A stretch of DNA of 64,000 nt from Coenobita brevimanus (taxonomy: Eukaryota; Arthropoda; Malacostraca; Decapoda; Coenobitidae). Positions 34,645 through 45,539 of this stretch are shown piece after piece. The number at the start of each line of letters is the position of its first letter. Position 1 is the stretch's first letter. The stretch covers positions 60,093,859-60,157,858 of the forward strand of contig CM064671.1 in the NCBI GenBank assembly GCA_032717465.1, given 5' to 3'. The notes beneath the pieces are model-generated. The model was not told the origin of the DNA. It ran no database searches and saw only the letters and a program-made list of their open reading frames with translations. Made by a program: the position numbers and the translations under genes.

Positions 34645-35418
34645 TTAACCCACCGCATGCTGGCTATTTTTAGCCCTATGGGTCACCCCAGTGCTGGCTA
34701 TTTTTCGACTTTTTTTTTTCTAAAATGATAGATTTTGATGTGGAAACAACGAATTTCGCCATTAAAATGCTGTCCGAGGCTTGGAAATGGGTTTTATTCA
34801 GTCTGGTATACTCATATACAGGTATAGTCGCTCTCTCACGCTCACCATGTACGTGAGAGAAAGTCGTTTTCTATGTAAGTTATACTCAGGTATTTATGCT
34901 GGGAAGGTATAGCAATGTTCTGTACACTTTTGTGATTACTTATTATTTCAGCATCTATCACAATTTGCGTGTCTTTCTCACTGTGAATGCATTATCTTAC
35001 ACTTACTTGAAGATAGGTACAACCTGACTTCATTAAGTACAGCCCTGGCACTTACAAGAAGGTATTTACAACTTGACTTCACTGTATAGTCCTTACACTT
35101 ACAAGAAAATATTTACAACTTACACTTACATGAAAATATTTACGAAATGCCTTCACTATGTACAGCACTGGGTGAGGCACACAGGCAGAGTGAGGCAGAG
35201 CGAGCATGAGGGGGGTAGTGAGTGAGTGTATGGCCTTGACAGCTTGGGGGATGGTAAAGGAGCAGTTACCTTACATGCATGCCAATTTTTACCTGCGAAT
35301 CTTGAAAAATGCGGTCACAGTGAAGTTTTTTATTTTAGACCGTTTTAAAATGGCACTGGCACTGGCCACGCAGTTATGTCAGACCATTTTAAAATGGCAC
35401 TGGCATGCGGCAGGTTAA
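34645..35418. mobile_element. P1 copy b
   Basis: 774 bp with TTAA at 34645-34648 and 35415-35418, inverted relative to copy a. It has the same conserved interior: GATAGATTTTGATGTGGAAA near one end, the AGTATACTCATATACAGGTA block and the GTGAGGCACACAGGCAGAGT block. Terminal motif pairs are CTGGCTATTTTT at one end and CATTTTAAAATGG at the other. Confidence 0.92.
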
Positions 35419-35439
35419 ATCTATACTCTCTGGAATTGT

Positions 35440-35908
35440 ATTATAGCTCTTTTGGGGTTGCCAACCTTTTTTTTTTTTGAGGTGCTTTGTTTACTGTTCT
35501 TGAGAGGCTGTATTTCACTCACCCTGCTCACAGTTCATTGTGGAAGGGGTGTGGGCATTTATTTACTTATTTTATTGTGAGTCTGCATCGATTATCTCTT
35601 GAACCAATGAATAGGTCACCTTCAAAGTTTGCTCAGGTTTTGGGTATGTGGAACTGAGGAAGTGATTTGACTTTGGTGAAAATCCACCAAGGGTAAGGGT
35701 GGGAGTGGAGTGCCCCAAATTTGGGGACCAACGATAAAGATAGGAAATAAAATTTTCAAAATGCCATACGAGGAAAATGGTGAGAGATAGGCACATGGTT
35801 ACTCATAATCACTAATAGGAAATCATATATGAGGATTCTATTGGCAACATTACATTTGACCTTGGGTGTCCTTGAAGGGTCAGTGTCAAGGCCACATTTT
35901 TTGACTGC
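35440..35908. repeat. Satellite-like sequence, left of P3
   Basis: Includes GAGAGATAGGCACATGGTTACT at about 35780, repeated at 38494 beyond P3, followed in both by a GATTCT(A/G)TTGGCA block and GACCTT. The two sides therefore appear to be consecutive monomers of one tandem repeat, with P3 between them. Confidence 0.65.
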
Positions 35909-38479
35909 TTAACCCCTATCCGCCGTCTGACGTGTATGCACGACAGGATTCAGGGAGTGGAGGGCCGCCGGTTGACTTGATATACCGCACTCACCTTCCC
36001 GCCACTGTTTAACCCGCCCCGTCCCGTCGACGTATGGTACATTGCAATGATTTGCATTTGCCAGTCCCAGCGACGTACCGGTATGTCGTGCAATTGCAAG
36101 GCACCTAATTTGCACAATTTTCAATTTTCGCGTGTGATTTTTCGTATGTATACACGGGACACCTTCCTCTATTCCTCTACAAGATGCCAAGCAGGGACAA
36201 TGCCTTACACCTCATAACCTCCCCCCTCCCCCCCTCACGCCATTGTCTCGGCAATTCACCTGTTACCAGTCACCTGGCCAGTAAAGATATTCAGGGCCAG
36301 AGTGATTCCCCAATCGATGACAATGTGGAGGACAAAGTTTACATAGCATTAGAAGAAGAAACAGTCAGAAATAATGATCAGGTAATGTGGCAAAAAAAGG
36401 TCGGGTATGGTGATTAGTTAGTGAGTGAAACAATGCTTATAATGCCTATATTACTGCTTGAAAACCACTATACTCTCATACTATATAGAAATTCGTACCA
36501 AGTAAATAAATAAATACCGTTTATGAGTTGTGTGAAATAGTTACCCTCCCATAGAACTCGTTTTCTTTGGTGCCAGCATGTTAGAAAGCCCAATCAGGTA
36601 AGGAGGAACTCCTACCTGGATTGAGTATTTTAAATCTCAGGTGAGCGATTTCTCTATGAATTTTCGATTTTTCTCACCAAAAGCGGAGGTATTAGCCAAA
36701 AAAGATTTTTCCGAAAATACCTAGGGATTGGGGGATGTCGGAGGTGCAGAAAACCTCGGGACATGACGGGCAAGGGCCCATTTTCTGTGATACCTATGGG
36801 GTAGGTAGGACCCCCAGGTACCCTGCGGTTGTGCTGTTCAGTTTGTACTCAGCAGTGGTAGCGAGAGGAGCCATGTCATCTTCCTTGACATTGTCCGATT
36901 CTGTCCCACCGCATGAAGGGCCGATTGCCTCATGAATCCTCGCAAAAGTTCAGCTCTTTTTGCCAGGTAAAGGGCTTAGTGATAGTGCCATAGGATGTGC
37001 CCTTGACGATACTGTCTCCTCTCATATACTCAGCGTGAGTATGTCCTCTGAGGAGAAAAAAAAGCTCCCATGTGGAGAGTGAGCTCTCTCACCCTCCAAC
37101 CCCTACTCGCTCTCCGACGCCAAAGAGGGCTCTCTGACTTCTCCAGGAGGAAGGGACAGTCTATGAGAGTGATGATTTCGGTGATGAGGAGGTGTAAGAT
37201 GACCCAGTACATTGGGAAAGTGACACAGACCTGGCGGTCATCTGCGGAAAAAAACGCCGCAGCCGTTTCCCCCACACTATTTGCCGCCTGCTTGCGCTCC
37301 CCCATACCTCAGCCTACCACTTCAAGGGCAGAATCTCCACAACCAGGCCCTTCGGGAGTGGTATGAGTACTGAGCAGGTGTGTGGGGAAGAGTAAATAGT
37401 GTACAGCAGTGCAGAAGTTTGTGTATTTTCATAAATGAGTGAAATGTGTGATATTGTAAGTGAATTATAGAAAGTGCTAAGATATGTCTTTTATAAGTTC
37501 TACAAGTGCATATAAGTGATTCATAGTAAGTGCAGTACAGGAGTTGATACTGTTTATTGGATATTGTTTAGAAAATTATTGGATATACCTTGAGTTTGCC
37601 TACCTGTTACCTGAAAGAAAACCACTTGTGAGCGGGCCACAATGAACTATACCTGCCTCGGTATACCGAAATTATCTCACTCAGTACTCAGGGAGATTGT
37701 GCCAAATATGAGCATCAGTGTATCTATGATGTGAAGTACAAATAATGTTAGTTGTGTGAAACATTTATATGATTTTCACTATAACCCTGATTAGTACAAA
37801 GCAGTCTGATTTGCAGTACAAATAGTTACCTCATATTCTACGATAATGCATGAAAGAGCAACAGCAGTTACTTGTCATAGTGCAATTACCCATAATCGTG
37901 ATGTAAAGTGCATTTCTAAGTGTCTTAGTAAAGGAGAAATATGGTTATTTACGGAAGAAGTAAGTACAGAAAAACGATGAGATATTTCTTTTCCCACATA
38001 CCTCGGTGCTTAGTGGCATGGTGGTGTAGACGGTAAATCTATGGGTGAGCCACATGAACCAAGTGAGGACTCATTTTCACGGTGGTGAGTAAGGAGTAGA
38101 AAAAGCGAGTGGAGTATTCTGCATTCCAAGGACACTCGGGTAGTGTTACAATCACCACTCCAATCAGTGCTGCCAATGCTAGCCGGCTGAGCCAATGCCA
38201 CGGCCAGTGGCCCGCGCTCGGAGCCGGGCGCCAAAACATGAAAAACCACTCATCTTCAACTCATCCTTACTCATCGACGGGACCACCTAAAGATCTCAGG
38301 ATACCTTCATTGGAAAGAGGAAGAGTTGGTGAGTCTTATGAACTTTCATTGAATTCTCTAGCTATTATAGTTTGGCAGATATAAGGGTTTGAAGTAAGGG
38401 TATTTTTTCCAAAATCTCGGAAATCGCCCATAGGGAGAAGTGTGCTGTGGCCGTGAACACCCCGGCGGCTAAGGGTTAT
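35909..38479 (+). mobile_element. P3: 2.57-kb piggyBac-like element with N-terminal coding remnants
   Basis: Left border TTAACCCCTATCCGCCG at 35909. Right border CGGCGGCTAAGGGTTAT at 38463-38479, with TTAA changed to TTAT. P2 copy a is nested at 36009-36773. The plus strand has short blocks resembling the P9 N-terminal ORF: KGLSDSAIGCALDDTVS at about 36968-37020, followed by a Ser/Glu stretch. Near 37260-37366 is a Pro/Ser-rich segment ending QPGPSGVV. No DDE catalytic region is visible, so this is an internally deleted or decayed copy of a larger autonomous element. Confidence 0.7.
36009..36773 (+). mobile_element. P2 copy a, nested in P3
   Basis: TTAACCCGCCCCGTCCCGTC at 36009. The right end is degenerate (GACGGGCAAG in place of GACAGGTTAA). 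Two copies of a GTAC-centred core lie in the first 80 bp, the second a near-palindrome at 36071-36088. The ORF 36184-36417 (MPSRDNALHLITSPLPPSRH, then SPIDDNVEDKVYIALEEETV) is shared with copies b and c. It encodes no enzyme domain. Confidence 0.85.
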
Positions 38480-38620
38480 ATCAGCCAGTCAGTGAGAGAT
38501 AGGCACATGGTTACTATTGGTCTCTACAAAGGAAGTCAATTGTGAGATTCTGTTGGCACCATAAGATGTGACCTTCAATGACTGAAAGGACAAACCGAAG
38601 GTGGACCAAGTTACAAAGTT
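38480..38620. repeat. Satellite-like sequence, right of P3
   Basis: Matches the monomer left of P3 (GAGAGATAGGCACATGGTTACT). Ends where P2 copy b begins. Confidence 0.6.
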
Positions 38621-39378
38621 TTAACCCATCACGTCCCAAGAACTTTCGCACCTCCGACACCCCCCAGTCCCGAGCATTTTTGGATTTTTTTTTTTTTTTG
38701 GCTAAAACCTCCACTTTTGGTGAGAAACATCGAAAATTCATAGAGAAATCGCTCACCTGAGGTTTAAAATACTCAATACAGGTAGGAGTACCTCCTTATC
38801 TTACAGGGTTTTCTATCAGGCTGGCTGCAAAGAAAACGAGTTCTATGGGAGGATAACTATTCCACACCACTCATAAACGGTATTTATTTATTTATTTGGT
38901 ACAAATTTATATGTAGTACGAGAGTATATTGGTTTTCAAACAGTAATATAGGCATTATAAGCATTGTTTCACTCACTAACTCATCACCATTCCTGACCTT
39001 CTTTTGCCACATTACCTGATCATCATTTCTGACTGTTTCTTCCTCTAATGTTATGTAAACTTTGTCCTCCACATTGTCATCGATTGGGGAATCACTCTGG
39101 CCCTGAATGTCTTTATTGGCCAGGTCACTGGTAACAGGTGAATTGCCGAGACAATGAGAGGGGGGAGGTTATGCAGTGTAAGGCATTGTACCTGCTTGGC
39201 ATCTTGTAGAGGAATAGAGGACGGTGTCCCGTGTATACATACAAAAAATCACGCGCGAAAATTGAAAATTGTGCAAATTAGGGACCTTGCAATTGCACAA
39301 CGTACCAGTACGTCGTTGGGACTGGCATATGCAAAATGTTGCAAAATACCCATACGTTGACGGGACGGGGCGGGTTAA
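38621..39378 (-). mobile_element. P2 copy b
   Basis: 758 bp with TTAA at 38621-38624 and 39375-39378, opposite orientation to copies a and c. The minus strand carries the shared ORF (EDKVYITLEEETVRNDDQ). The GC-rich terminus GACGGGACGGGGCGGGTTAA is at the right. A T-run at 38688-38699 lies in the same place as A-runs in copy c. Confidence 0.92.
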
Positions 39379-39384
39379 ATCTCA

Positions 39385-39465
39385 GTGAAAAGGCAGGGGA
39401 CAGAGCGACATGGAAGCGATTTGTTTATGACCACCCTTTACGGGATAAAGGTGTTTGGGTATAAA
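39385..39465 (+). mobile_element. Short LINE B-type 3' end
   Basis: CAGTGAAAAGGCAGGGGACA then TGGAAGCGATTTGTTTATGA and GGGATAAAGGTGTTTGGG match the last 80 bp of LINE B (25.29-25.38 kb). Ends with AAATAGATAG, the start of a GATA-type tail. Strongly 5'-truncated. Confidence 0.8.
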
Positions 39466-39734
39466 TAGATAGTCAGACAGTTTTACCATTTGGCTCCTTC
39501 CCGATCTGATCCCTACACTGTTAGTTTTGCCATTGACTTCTCTATAGAATTCCTTCATTTTCTATTTTGGAAGAAGTTTTTCACCACCATAAGACGGTTC
39601 CTTTATTCTTTTTTTTTTTTTAAATTATAGTAGCATTTCAATGTTTGTACTCTAATTCCTAGTGTCCAAAGCTCTCCCAATGTCTTAAGCAGAATTCATG
39701 CCAATTTATTCACAAATGACTCCAGTCCCTTTCC

Positions 39735-39739
<5 letters not shown>

Positions 39740-39816
<77 letters not shown>
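39740..39816. repeat. (CT)n(CA)n microsatellite
   Basis: A CT run followed without gap by a CA run. Confidence 0.97.
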
Positions 39817-39817
<1 letters not shown>

Positions 39818-39976
39818 TCTTATGTCCTCAAAACGAAAAATATGGTTTTTCACCCATCAGTTGGTGGCGTTGCATTGTATATCTAGATTGTCTTCATCTG
39901 TTTGTTATTTGTAGGCTTTCATTTATAATTAAAATAATACTACAGAAACTGTGATCATACTTTTCTTGTTTGCCTT

Positions 39977-40440
39977 TTAACCCATCCTGTCCTGCAGATG
40001 TTCCTGCGAATCCTTCCCACAGCTGGGCATTCCCGAGAGAAATTGTGAAAATCGTCTATTTTTAACCTTTCATATCTTAGTTAATTCTTAAACAGATATA
40101 TGAAACAAGGTGTCATAATACTCATCAATCCTTTGCCTTCAAGCTGATTGCATCAGATGGTCCATGAAGTGCACATAGGGAGAGTGAGTGGGGAGTGGGG
40201 GCAATTTTTGTTGTTTTTTGTCGATGTCCATATGCATGGCAGAGGTTCGGTGACACAGCTAAGGCTTAGACTAGCCCTCCACAATAATAATACTTCGATA
40301 ACACTTCCAGAAGACTAAAATCTACCACAAACACTATTTACGTGAAAAATTTTCCATAATCAGTCGAACTTGGTGCTGGGAGGCCACTAACCATAGCAAC
40401 GACCTTGAAACAGGCTGCCTGCTCGTCTCACCACCACCCT
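39977..40440 (-). mobile_element. P7 copy b (uninterrupted at the P6 site)
   Basis: TTAACCCATCCTGTCCTGCA at 39977 is the element's end, read on the minus strand as ...GGGTTAA. The sequence through about 40440 matches P7 copy a and serves as its empty-site control: at about 40087-40100 it has a single TTAA where copy a has P6. The outer end runs into the simple repeats at 40473. Confidence 0.75.
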
Positions 40441-40471
40441 GCCTTACAGACAGAAAGACAGACAGACAGAC

Positions 40472-40472
<1 letters not shown>

Positions 40473-40560
<88 letters not shown>
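40473..40560. repeat. (CT)n(CA)n(TA)n compound microsatellite
   Basis: Three dinucleotide runs in direct succession, next to R2 copy b. Confidence 0.97.
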
Positions 40561-40562
<2 letters not shown>

Positions 40563-40938
40563 TGGCTTGCATTGTCGCTCGATTCTGGCACCACTGTGCA
40601 ACTAGAAATCTGGTTAGGACAACTACAACAAATGATACTATTACTACTGCTACTACTACTACTACTACAAATAATACTATTATTACTGCTACTACTTCAA
40701 CTACCACTGCTACAACTACTGCTAATGGTACAACTACCACTGCTCGAACAACTACTATTACTACTACTACTACTGCAACTACTACCACCACTGCTGCTGC
40801 TACTACTACTACTAATACTACAACTACCACTAGTACTGTACGACCACTGCTATTACTACAACTACCACAACTACAACTGCTACTGTTACTACAACACCTA
40901 CTACACATACTACCACTTCTTCTCCCACAAGTACTACT

Positions 40939-41022
<84 letters not shown>

Positions 41023-41190
41023 GAACAAAGTAGTTATTTACGTACTGTCCATAATAGGAAATACTTGCCACTATGACCTTTTCTTTCCTGTGATTTGTAC
41101 TTTTTCATCATAACAAATATGTATAAAAAATATTTTCAGTATAAAATAAGGCAACGACTTTATCTTGGAACAAACTTTCATAGAGCAGTA
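40560..41190 (+). repeat. R2 composite repeat, copy b
   Basis: Head block GTTTGGCTTGCATTGTCGCT, TGCAACTAGAAATCTGG; a long ACT/CTA-type array (about 40625-40940); a (TA)n tract (40942-41019); then the tail block TTGTGAACAAAGTAGTTATT and GATTTGTACTTTTTCATCAT. Frames rich in Thr, Leu or Val across the array are artefacts. Confidence 0.85.
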
Positions 41191-41276
41191 AAATCATTTT
41201 TTCGAATTACACAAAAATCGACATATCGGTATGTACACAACTAACACTAACTTATGCATAATACCCAGATGCCTTA

Positions 41277-41302
41277 CACACACACACACACACACACACA
41301 CA
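41277..41302. repeat. (CA)n microsatellite
   Basis: A CA run immediately before R2 copy c. Copy b also has dinucleotide runs in this position. Confidence 0.95.
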
Positions 41303-41310
41303 AGGAGACG

Positions 41311-41830
41311 TATGTTTGGCTTGCATTGTCGATTTTGGCACTGTTGTGCGACTAGAAGTCTGAGTATTACAACAACTAATAATAATACCATTATTATTAT
41401 TATTACTACTACAACTATGTGGAGGTGTAGGAGGACTACTGGGCCTTGGGATAGGCAACTGCCCCCAAGAAATAGGCCCTGAGCCTTTGCCCAGAGTCGG
41501 ACACATAAAAAAAAAAAAAAAAAAAAAAAACTACCACTACTACAACTAGTACTACTATACTACTACTACTACTACAACTACTGCTACAAATAATACCACT
41601 ACTACTACAACTACTACTAATACTACTACACAGAACCTAATAAAGAGATTGTGAACAAAATAGATATACATGTAGTCCATAATCAGATATACTAGTTTTT
41701 CCACTACATCAGAATTATTTTTTCATGTGATTTAGACTTTTTCATCATAATAAATATACACATACGGAAGCTTTCAGTAAAAAAAAATAAAGCACTGATT
41801 TCATCATGAAACAATCTTTCTGATTCCATT
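41311..41830 (+). repeat. R2 composite repeat, copy c
   Basis: Head block TATGTTTGGCTTGCATTGTC, CGACTAGAAGTCTGAGTATT; trinucleotide array split by a poly(A)-tailed insert (41418-41530); tail block GATTGTGAACAAAATAGATA ending TTTCATCATGAAACAA. Same strand as copy b. Confidence 0.85.
41418..41530 (+). mobile_element. Small poly(A)-tailed retroinsert inside the R2 array
   Basis: About 90 bp (GTGGAGGTGTAGGAGGACTA ... CCCAGAGTCGGACACAT) followed by 24 A. It is flanked by CTACTACAACTA on the left and CTACTACAACTA-like sequence on the right, which may be a target duplication or simply the array. It looks like a short retrocopy or SINE 3' end. Source unknown. Confidence 0.6.
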
Positions 41831-41834
41831 ATTC

Positions 41835-42484
41835 ACGTAAATAGAGAGGGGTGGCGTGAGGCTCGACAAACCTCGTATCCTCCTCCTATCTCCCTCCCTC
41901 TTTCACCTCCTCCATTTCTCCACTCCCTACCACCTCTTCCATTTCATCCATGCCAATACCCCACTCTCCAGCCTTGTCAATGCTCTTTGAACCATTATCA
42001 TCATCGGAAGTAGCAGATGAACGTACACGGGGAAATGATGGTTGCACAATGGAGTCACGTCCTCCACCCTCCTCACATGACGTATAAATATTGACACTCA
42101 TTATGGCGGTCATTTGCCTGTGAGGAAAAGTCACTCTCTCCACTCACAATTGGCAATAATGTCACCTCGAGTTCTCTCCCTATCGCATTATCACTAAGGC
42201 CTTTCCTTTTCTGGCTTTTGGACTTCATTGGTGTTGAAGTTGGTGGCAGCAGGCACTCTGCCAAGGATCTGGACGCAAGGAAAATTTTTTGTGTAAGACT
42301 TTCCATTACGGAGGTACACAAGTGACTGGATCATGACTCAGATAGGTGCTGGAGGATTGCCAGTGGCTGCATATGGTGGAAATAACCCACAATGCCGTGA
42401 AACACTAGATCATGTATACAGTACGTGTCAGCTGGACAATCCCAGGAGGAAATGTAAAAATGACACCCAGACAGGAAGGTGTAA
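41835..42484 (-). mobile_element. piggyBac-like element P9, copy c (N-terminal part)
   Basis: The minus strand ORF 42321-42073 (SLTQKIFLASRSLAE, PTSTPMKSKSQKRKGLSDNA, then an acidic stretch) and the adjoining frame (DEMEEVVGSGEMEEVKEGG) match P9 copies a and b. The terminal region near 42410-42484 keeps a GTATAC palindrome, but the border reads TTACACC rather than TTAACCC. As in copy b, coding similarity ends after the acidic block. Confidence 0.75.
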
Positions 42485-43060
42485 GTGAAAATATAATACG
42501 AGATAATTTTTGGAATGTGTCACCGAATCTTCTAATACTACAACCTATGTCATTCCATTCCTCATCTTTTAAATTTTCAGGAACAGACTAATTGCCCTCC
42601 ACAGGAAATGTAACAGAATTGCATGTCCCAAGATACTGTTTTCAGAGCTGGCTTGATAGTTATGCTCAAAAACCCACATAACGTTTATCTTATTAGGTAG
42701 ATTTTGTTCAGTACACATCGAATCAGGTCAGCTCTACTGCCCCCTTTCTTTTCTAAAGATACATCAGCTGATGTTTTTCATGTCACACTGATTCAGGCAG
42801 AAACAGGTTATCATACATCATACCTTAGTTTTTCAAGTTACTGATTCAAGTCTTACAGGAAAGTTTCCAGAAGTAATTGCTCAAGGTTAACTTTTGAAGC
42901 ACCTGTATGGGACACTCAGAGTTCAAAGACGAGACATTAATGCTGCTCATGGTTTCCAGAAAGGGTAATAATAACAAAAACATCACTGGGAGAGATTTTT
43001 GTTTTACGTTTATTATTTTATTACATATTATAATACAGCTTAGCATTCAGCCTACAAGAA

Positions 43061-43065
<5 letters not shown>
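42485..43065. other. No recognised feature
   Basis: About 580 bp of unique-looking sequence without a useful ORF or repeat partner. Confidence 0.3.
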
Positions 43066-43109
<44 letters not shown>

Positions 43110-43131
43110 TAGATAGATAGATAGATAGATA
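43066..43131. repeat. (TA)n then (GATA)n microsatellite
   Basis: TA run followed by GATA repeats, directly at the 3' end of the minus-strand Penelope fragment. It is mirrored on the other side by 44218-44307. Confidence 0.95.
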
Positions 43132-43790
43132 TAGACTTGGAGCGTGGAAATCGCAGATGTAATATGAAGATCACCAGGCAGAACACAAACATCGTGGCGA
43201 AGTTAGGGTCTTTATTTGCTGACGTTTCAGAAAATGCATATTCCGTCTTCAAAGCAAAATCTACAATCGAAAAATCTACATAGTTAAGATTTTTATATCT
43301 TATAACAATGAAAAGACTAAAAACATGAAAGTAATAAAAACGAAGTCCATTCAAATACCGCATTCATAAACCAATAATTAAACCTAAAATGAATGGGGTA
43401 AGACTATGAAAGCAAAACGTATCTGTAAAATAGTAAGTGCAATACTGTAAAAAACTTACTAGTGTGGAAAACAAAACAGTTCACAGGAAGCCATATCACT
43501 GATCGAAGGGTTAAAACGATATTGGTACAAAGCTTCCATAATGGGAAGGTCCATGTCATTGCTGCTACAACCAAGAACTGTGAAGTGGAAATGAGAGAAA
43601 GGATGGTCGTGTTGTTGTGAGTGGTCCCGTATTGCTGAGTATGGTGGATTGGTGATTAACTGGCTTGTTCGAACTGAACGACCTAAATGTTCATGGATTC
43701 GTGTCTTCAGGTGTCTTTTTATCTATATATGCCGCCCTACAGCTAGCACATGTGAAGAGGCAAACAACGGATGCTTGTAAGTGTGAGGGA
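43132..43790 (-). mobile_element. Penelope-like element fragment, minus strand
   Basis: On the minus strand, 43790-43560 encodes VCLFTCASCRAAYIDKKTPE, the GIY-YIG endonuclease start of Penelope-like elements (CASC..YIGKT type, here YIDKK), and then a C-terminal segment with frame changes. The remainder down to 43132 is the 3' part with the string GGAATATGCATTTTCTGAAA followed by CGTCAGC. A GAAACGTC near a CTGAAGA-type box is characteristic of Penelope-like 3' regions. No RT domain remains. It forms the left arm of an inverted repeat. Confidence 0.75.
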
Positions 43791-43799
43791 ATGGTGTCT

Positions 43800-44217
43800 T
43801 TTACCTTGAAGAAACTCTGGATGGTTCTTTGGGTTTGTACCAATATCGCTTTAACCCTTCAATCAGTGACATGGCTTCCTGTGAACTGTTTTGTTTTCCA
43901 CAGTAGGTAAGTTTTTTACAGTATTGCACTTACTATTTTACAGATACGTTTTGCTTTCTTACTCCTACCCCATTCATTTTAGATTTTATTACTTATTGGT
44001 TTATGAATGCGGTATTTTAATGGATTTCGTTTTTATTACTTTCATATTTTTTTAGTCTTGTTTTGATCGTTATAAGATATAATAATCTTAACTGTGTATA
44101 TTTCTCGATTATAGATTTTGCTCTGAAGATGGAATAAGCATTTTCCGAAACGTCAGCAAATAAAGACCCTAACTTTGCCATGATGTTTGTGTTCTGTCTG
44201 GTGATCCTCTTCATATC
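43800..44217 (+). mobile_element. Penelope-like element fragment, plus strand
   Basis: An inverted partner of the previous fragment. It shares the C-terminal coding scrap (TNIALTLQSVTWLPVNCFVF) and the 3' part with GGAATAAGCATTTTCCGAAA followed by CGTCAGCAAATAAAGACCC. It starts further downstream than the minus-strand copy, so the GIY-YIG domain is lost. The 3' end abuts ATCT repeats and (TA)n. Confidence 0.75.
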
Positions 44218-44233
44218 TATCGATCTATCTATC

Positions 44234-44307
<74 letters not shown>
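44218..44307. repeat. (ATCT)n then (TA)n microsatellite
   Basis: The reverse-complement counterpart of 43066-43131, at the 3' end of the plus-strand Penelope fragment. Confidence 0.95.
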
Positions 44308-44309
<2 letters not shown>

Positions 44310-44986
44310 GATAAAACTTCTTGTTATATTCCCTTACAAAGTAAAGAGTCCCATAGAAGCAATTTCCAACCTATCCAATTTGAAACATCTTTTCTACCGT
44401 GAATAAAGTAATCTGCCTTTAGTAAGAATGATATATAAAAAAAAATATCGGTGGGAAAGAGACAGCAGAAATGCTATTACCCAAGAATTAACACACTTTA
44501 AGGTCTGACACACTATCAGGGACTTTCATTTATAGTCTCAGTTTTGGAAAGAATAGCGACATCTTCATAAATTTACTGAAAGGTTTTTGGCTTACTTACT
44601 TCAGATTAAGAGCCTAGTTTTGTCGCATCACACTCCTGAATGGAACCCATTATTAAAAGATTATTGATAATTTATGGAGGTTTAGTTCCCCAAGAACTGA
44701 CGCCAGAGCAACAGCCCTTTACAGTAACTGTGAGGAGATCCCGAAAATGTTAAGTATTGATAATGAACCATATTATGTCTATGTCTACTTTCCTTACCTC
44801 GCATTACATTCTATATTCATTTTTTTTTTTTTTTTTTTTTGACAGCATTTTATGATCTTGCAACACAATCACCCTCAGGAGCAATGTATCCTGTTATCCC
44901 CTCCACGAAGAGGTTTGTCAGTTGAATAAAATCACTTCAAGGAAGGGATAACAAGATGTAAAATATGTCATCATAGAGGAACTATT
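44308..44986. other. No recognised feature
   Basis: AT-rich, with a T-run at 44820-44840. Nothing coding or repeated was found. Confidence 0.3.
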
Positions 44987-45430
44987 TCAGACTGGCAGTG
45001 ACCACCGCTGTCTTCTGTAGATATTCACATACCTTTCCAATCTGTCATCAGGAACAAATTGCTGAGAACAAACTGGAGGATGTAAGTGGAGCATGACTGG
45101 TGCATCCAAGTAGTGTTCACTGTGGCCAGTGGCTCCAAAACCTCGTACATATGTATGTGGCAGGAATACATTGCCAAGTACTGCCTGGTAGAAATGTTGT
45201 AGAAGGTGATATGGAAGTCCATGGTTTATTTTGGTTCTGGGACGGCCATGGTAATGCCTGTTCTCCACCGTGCCCTCCTCCTGCCACCGCCTGATCCACC
45301 GATACACTGTTGATACACTCACACAAGATGTCTTTGAGATGTCTCTTGCGGAATACCCATTCAGCCACAACCACAAAATCTTGGCGCGTTCAACTGGAAG
45401 GATCTGATTGCTCACTGGTGTCATTTCCAT
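44987..45430 (-). pseudogene. Tc1-like transposase remnant with N-terminal HTH
   Basis: The minus frame reads VERAKILWLWLNGYSARDIS, then VSVSTVYRWIRRWQEEGTVE and HGRPRTK, a helix-turn-helix plus GRPR hinge as in Tc1-type transposases, which use it to bind the transposon ends. After the hinge it jumps to a short region (LLQHFYQAVLGNVFLP) resembling the part before the last catalytic motifs. The central DDE domain is missing and no catalytic Asp can be placed. No inverted repeats were identified at the borders. It is an internal-deletion relic. Confidence 0.65.
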
Positions 45431-45539
45431 CTTCGTTTTTATGTCCTCTTCACAGTCAAACCTCATAATTCTAAGCCTCAAAATGGGTAATTTGGGACAG
45501 GATATCACCTTTCACCTGTATGCATCAACAGAATGGAAC

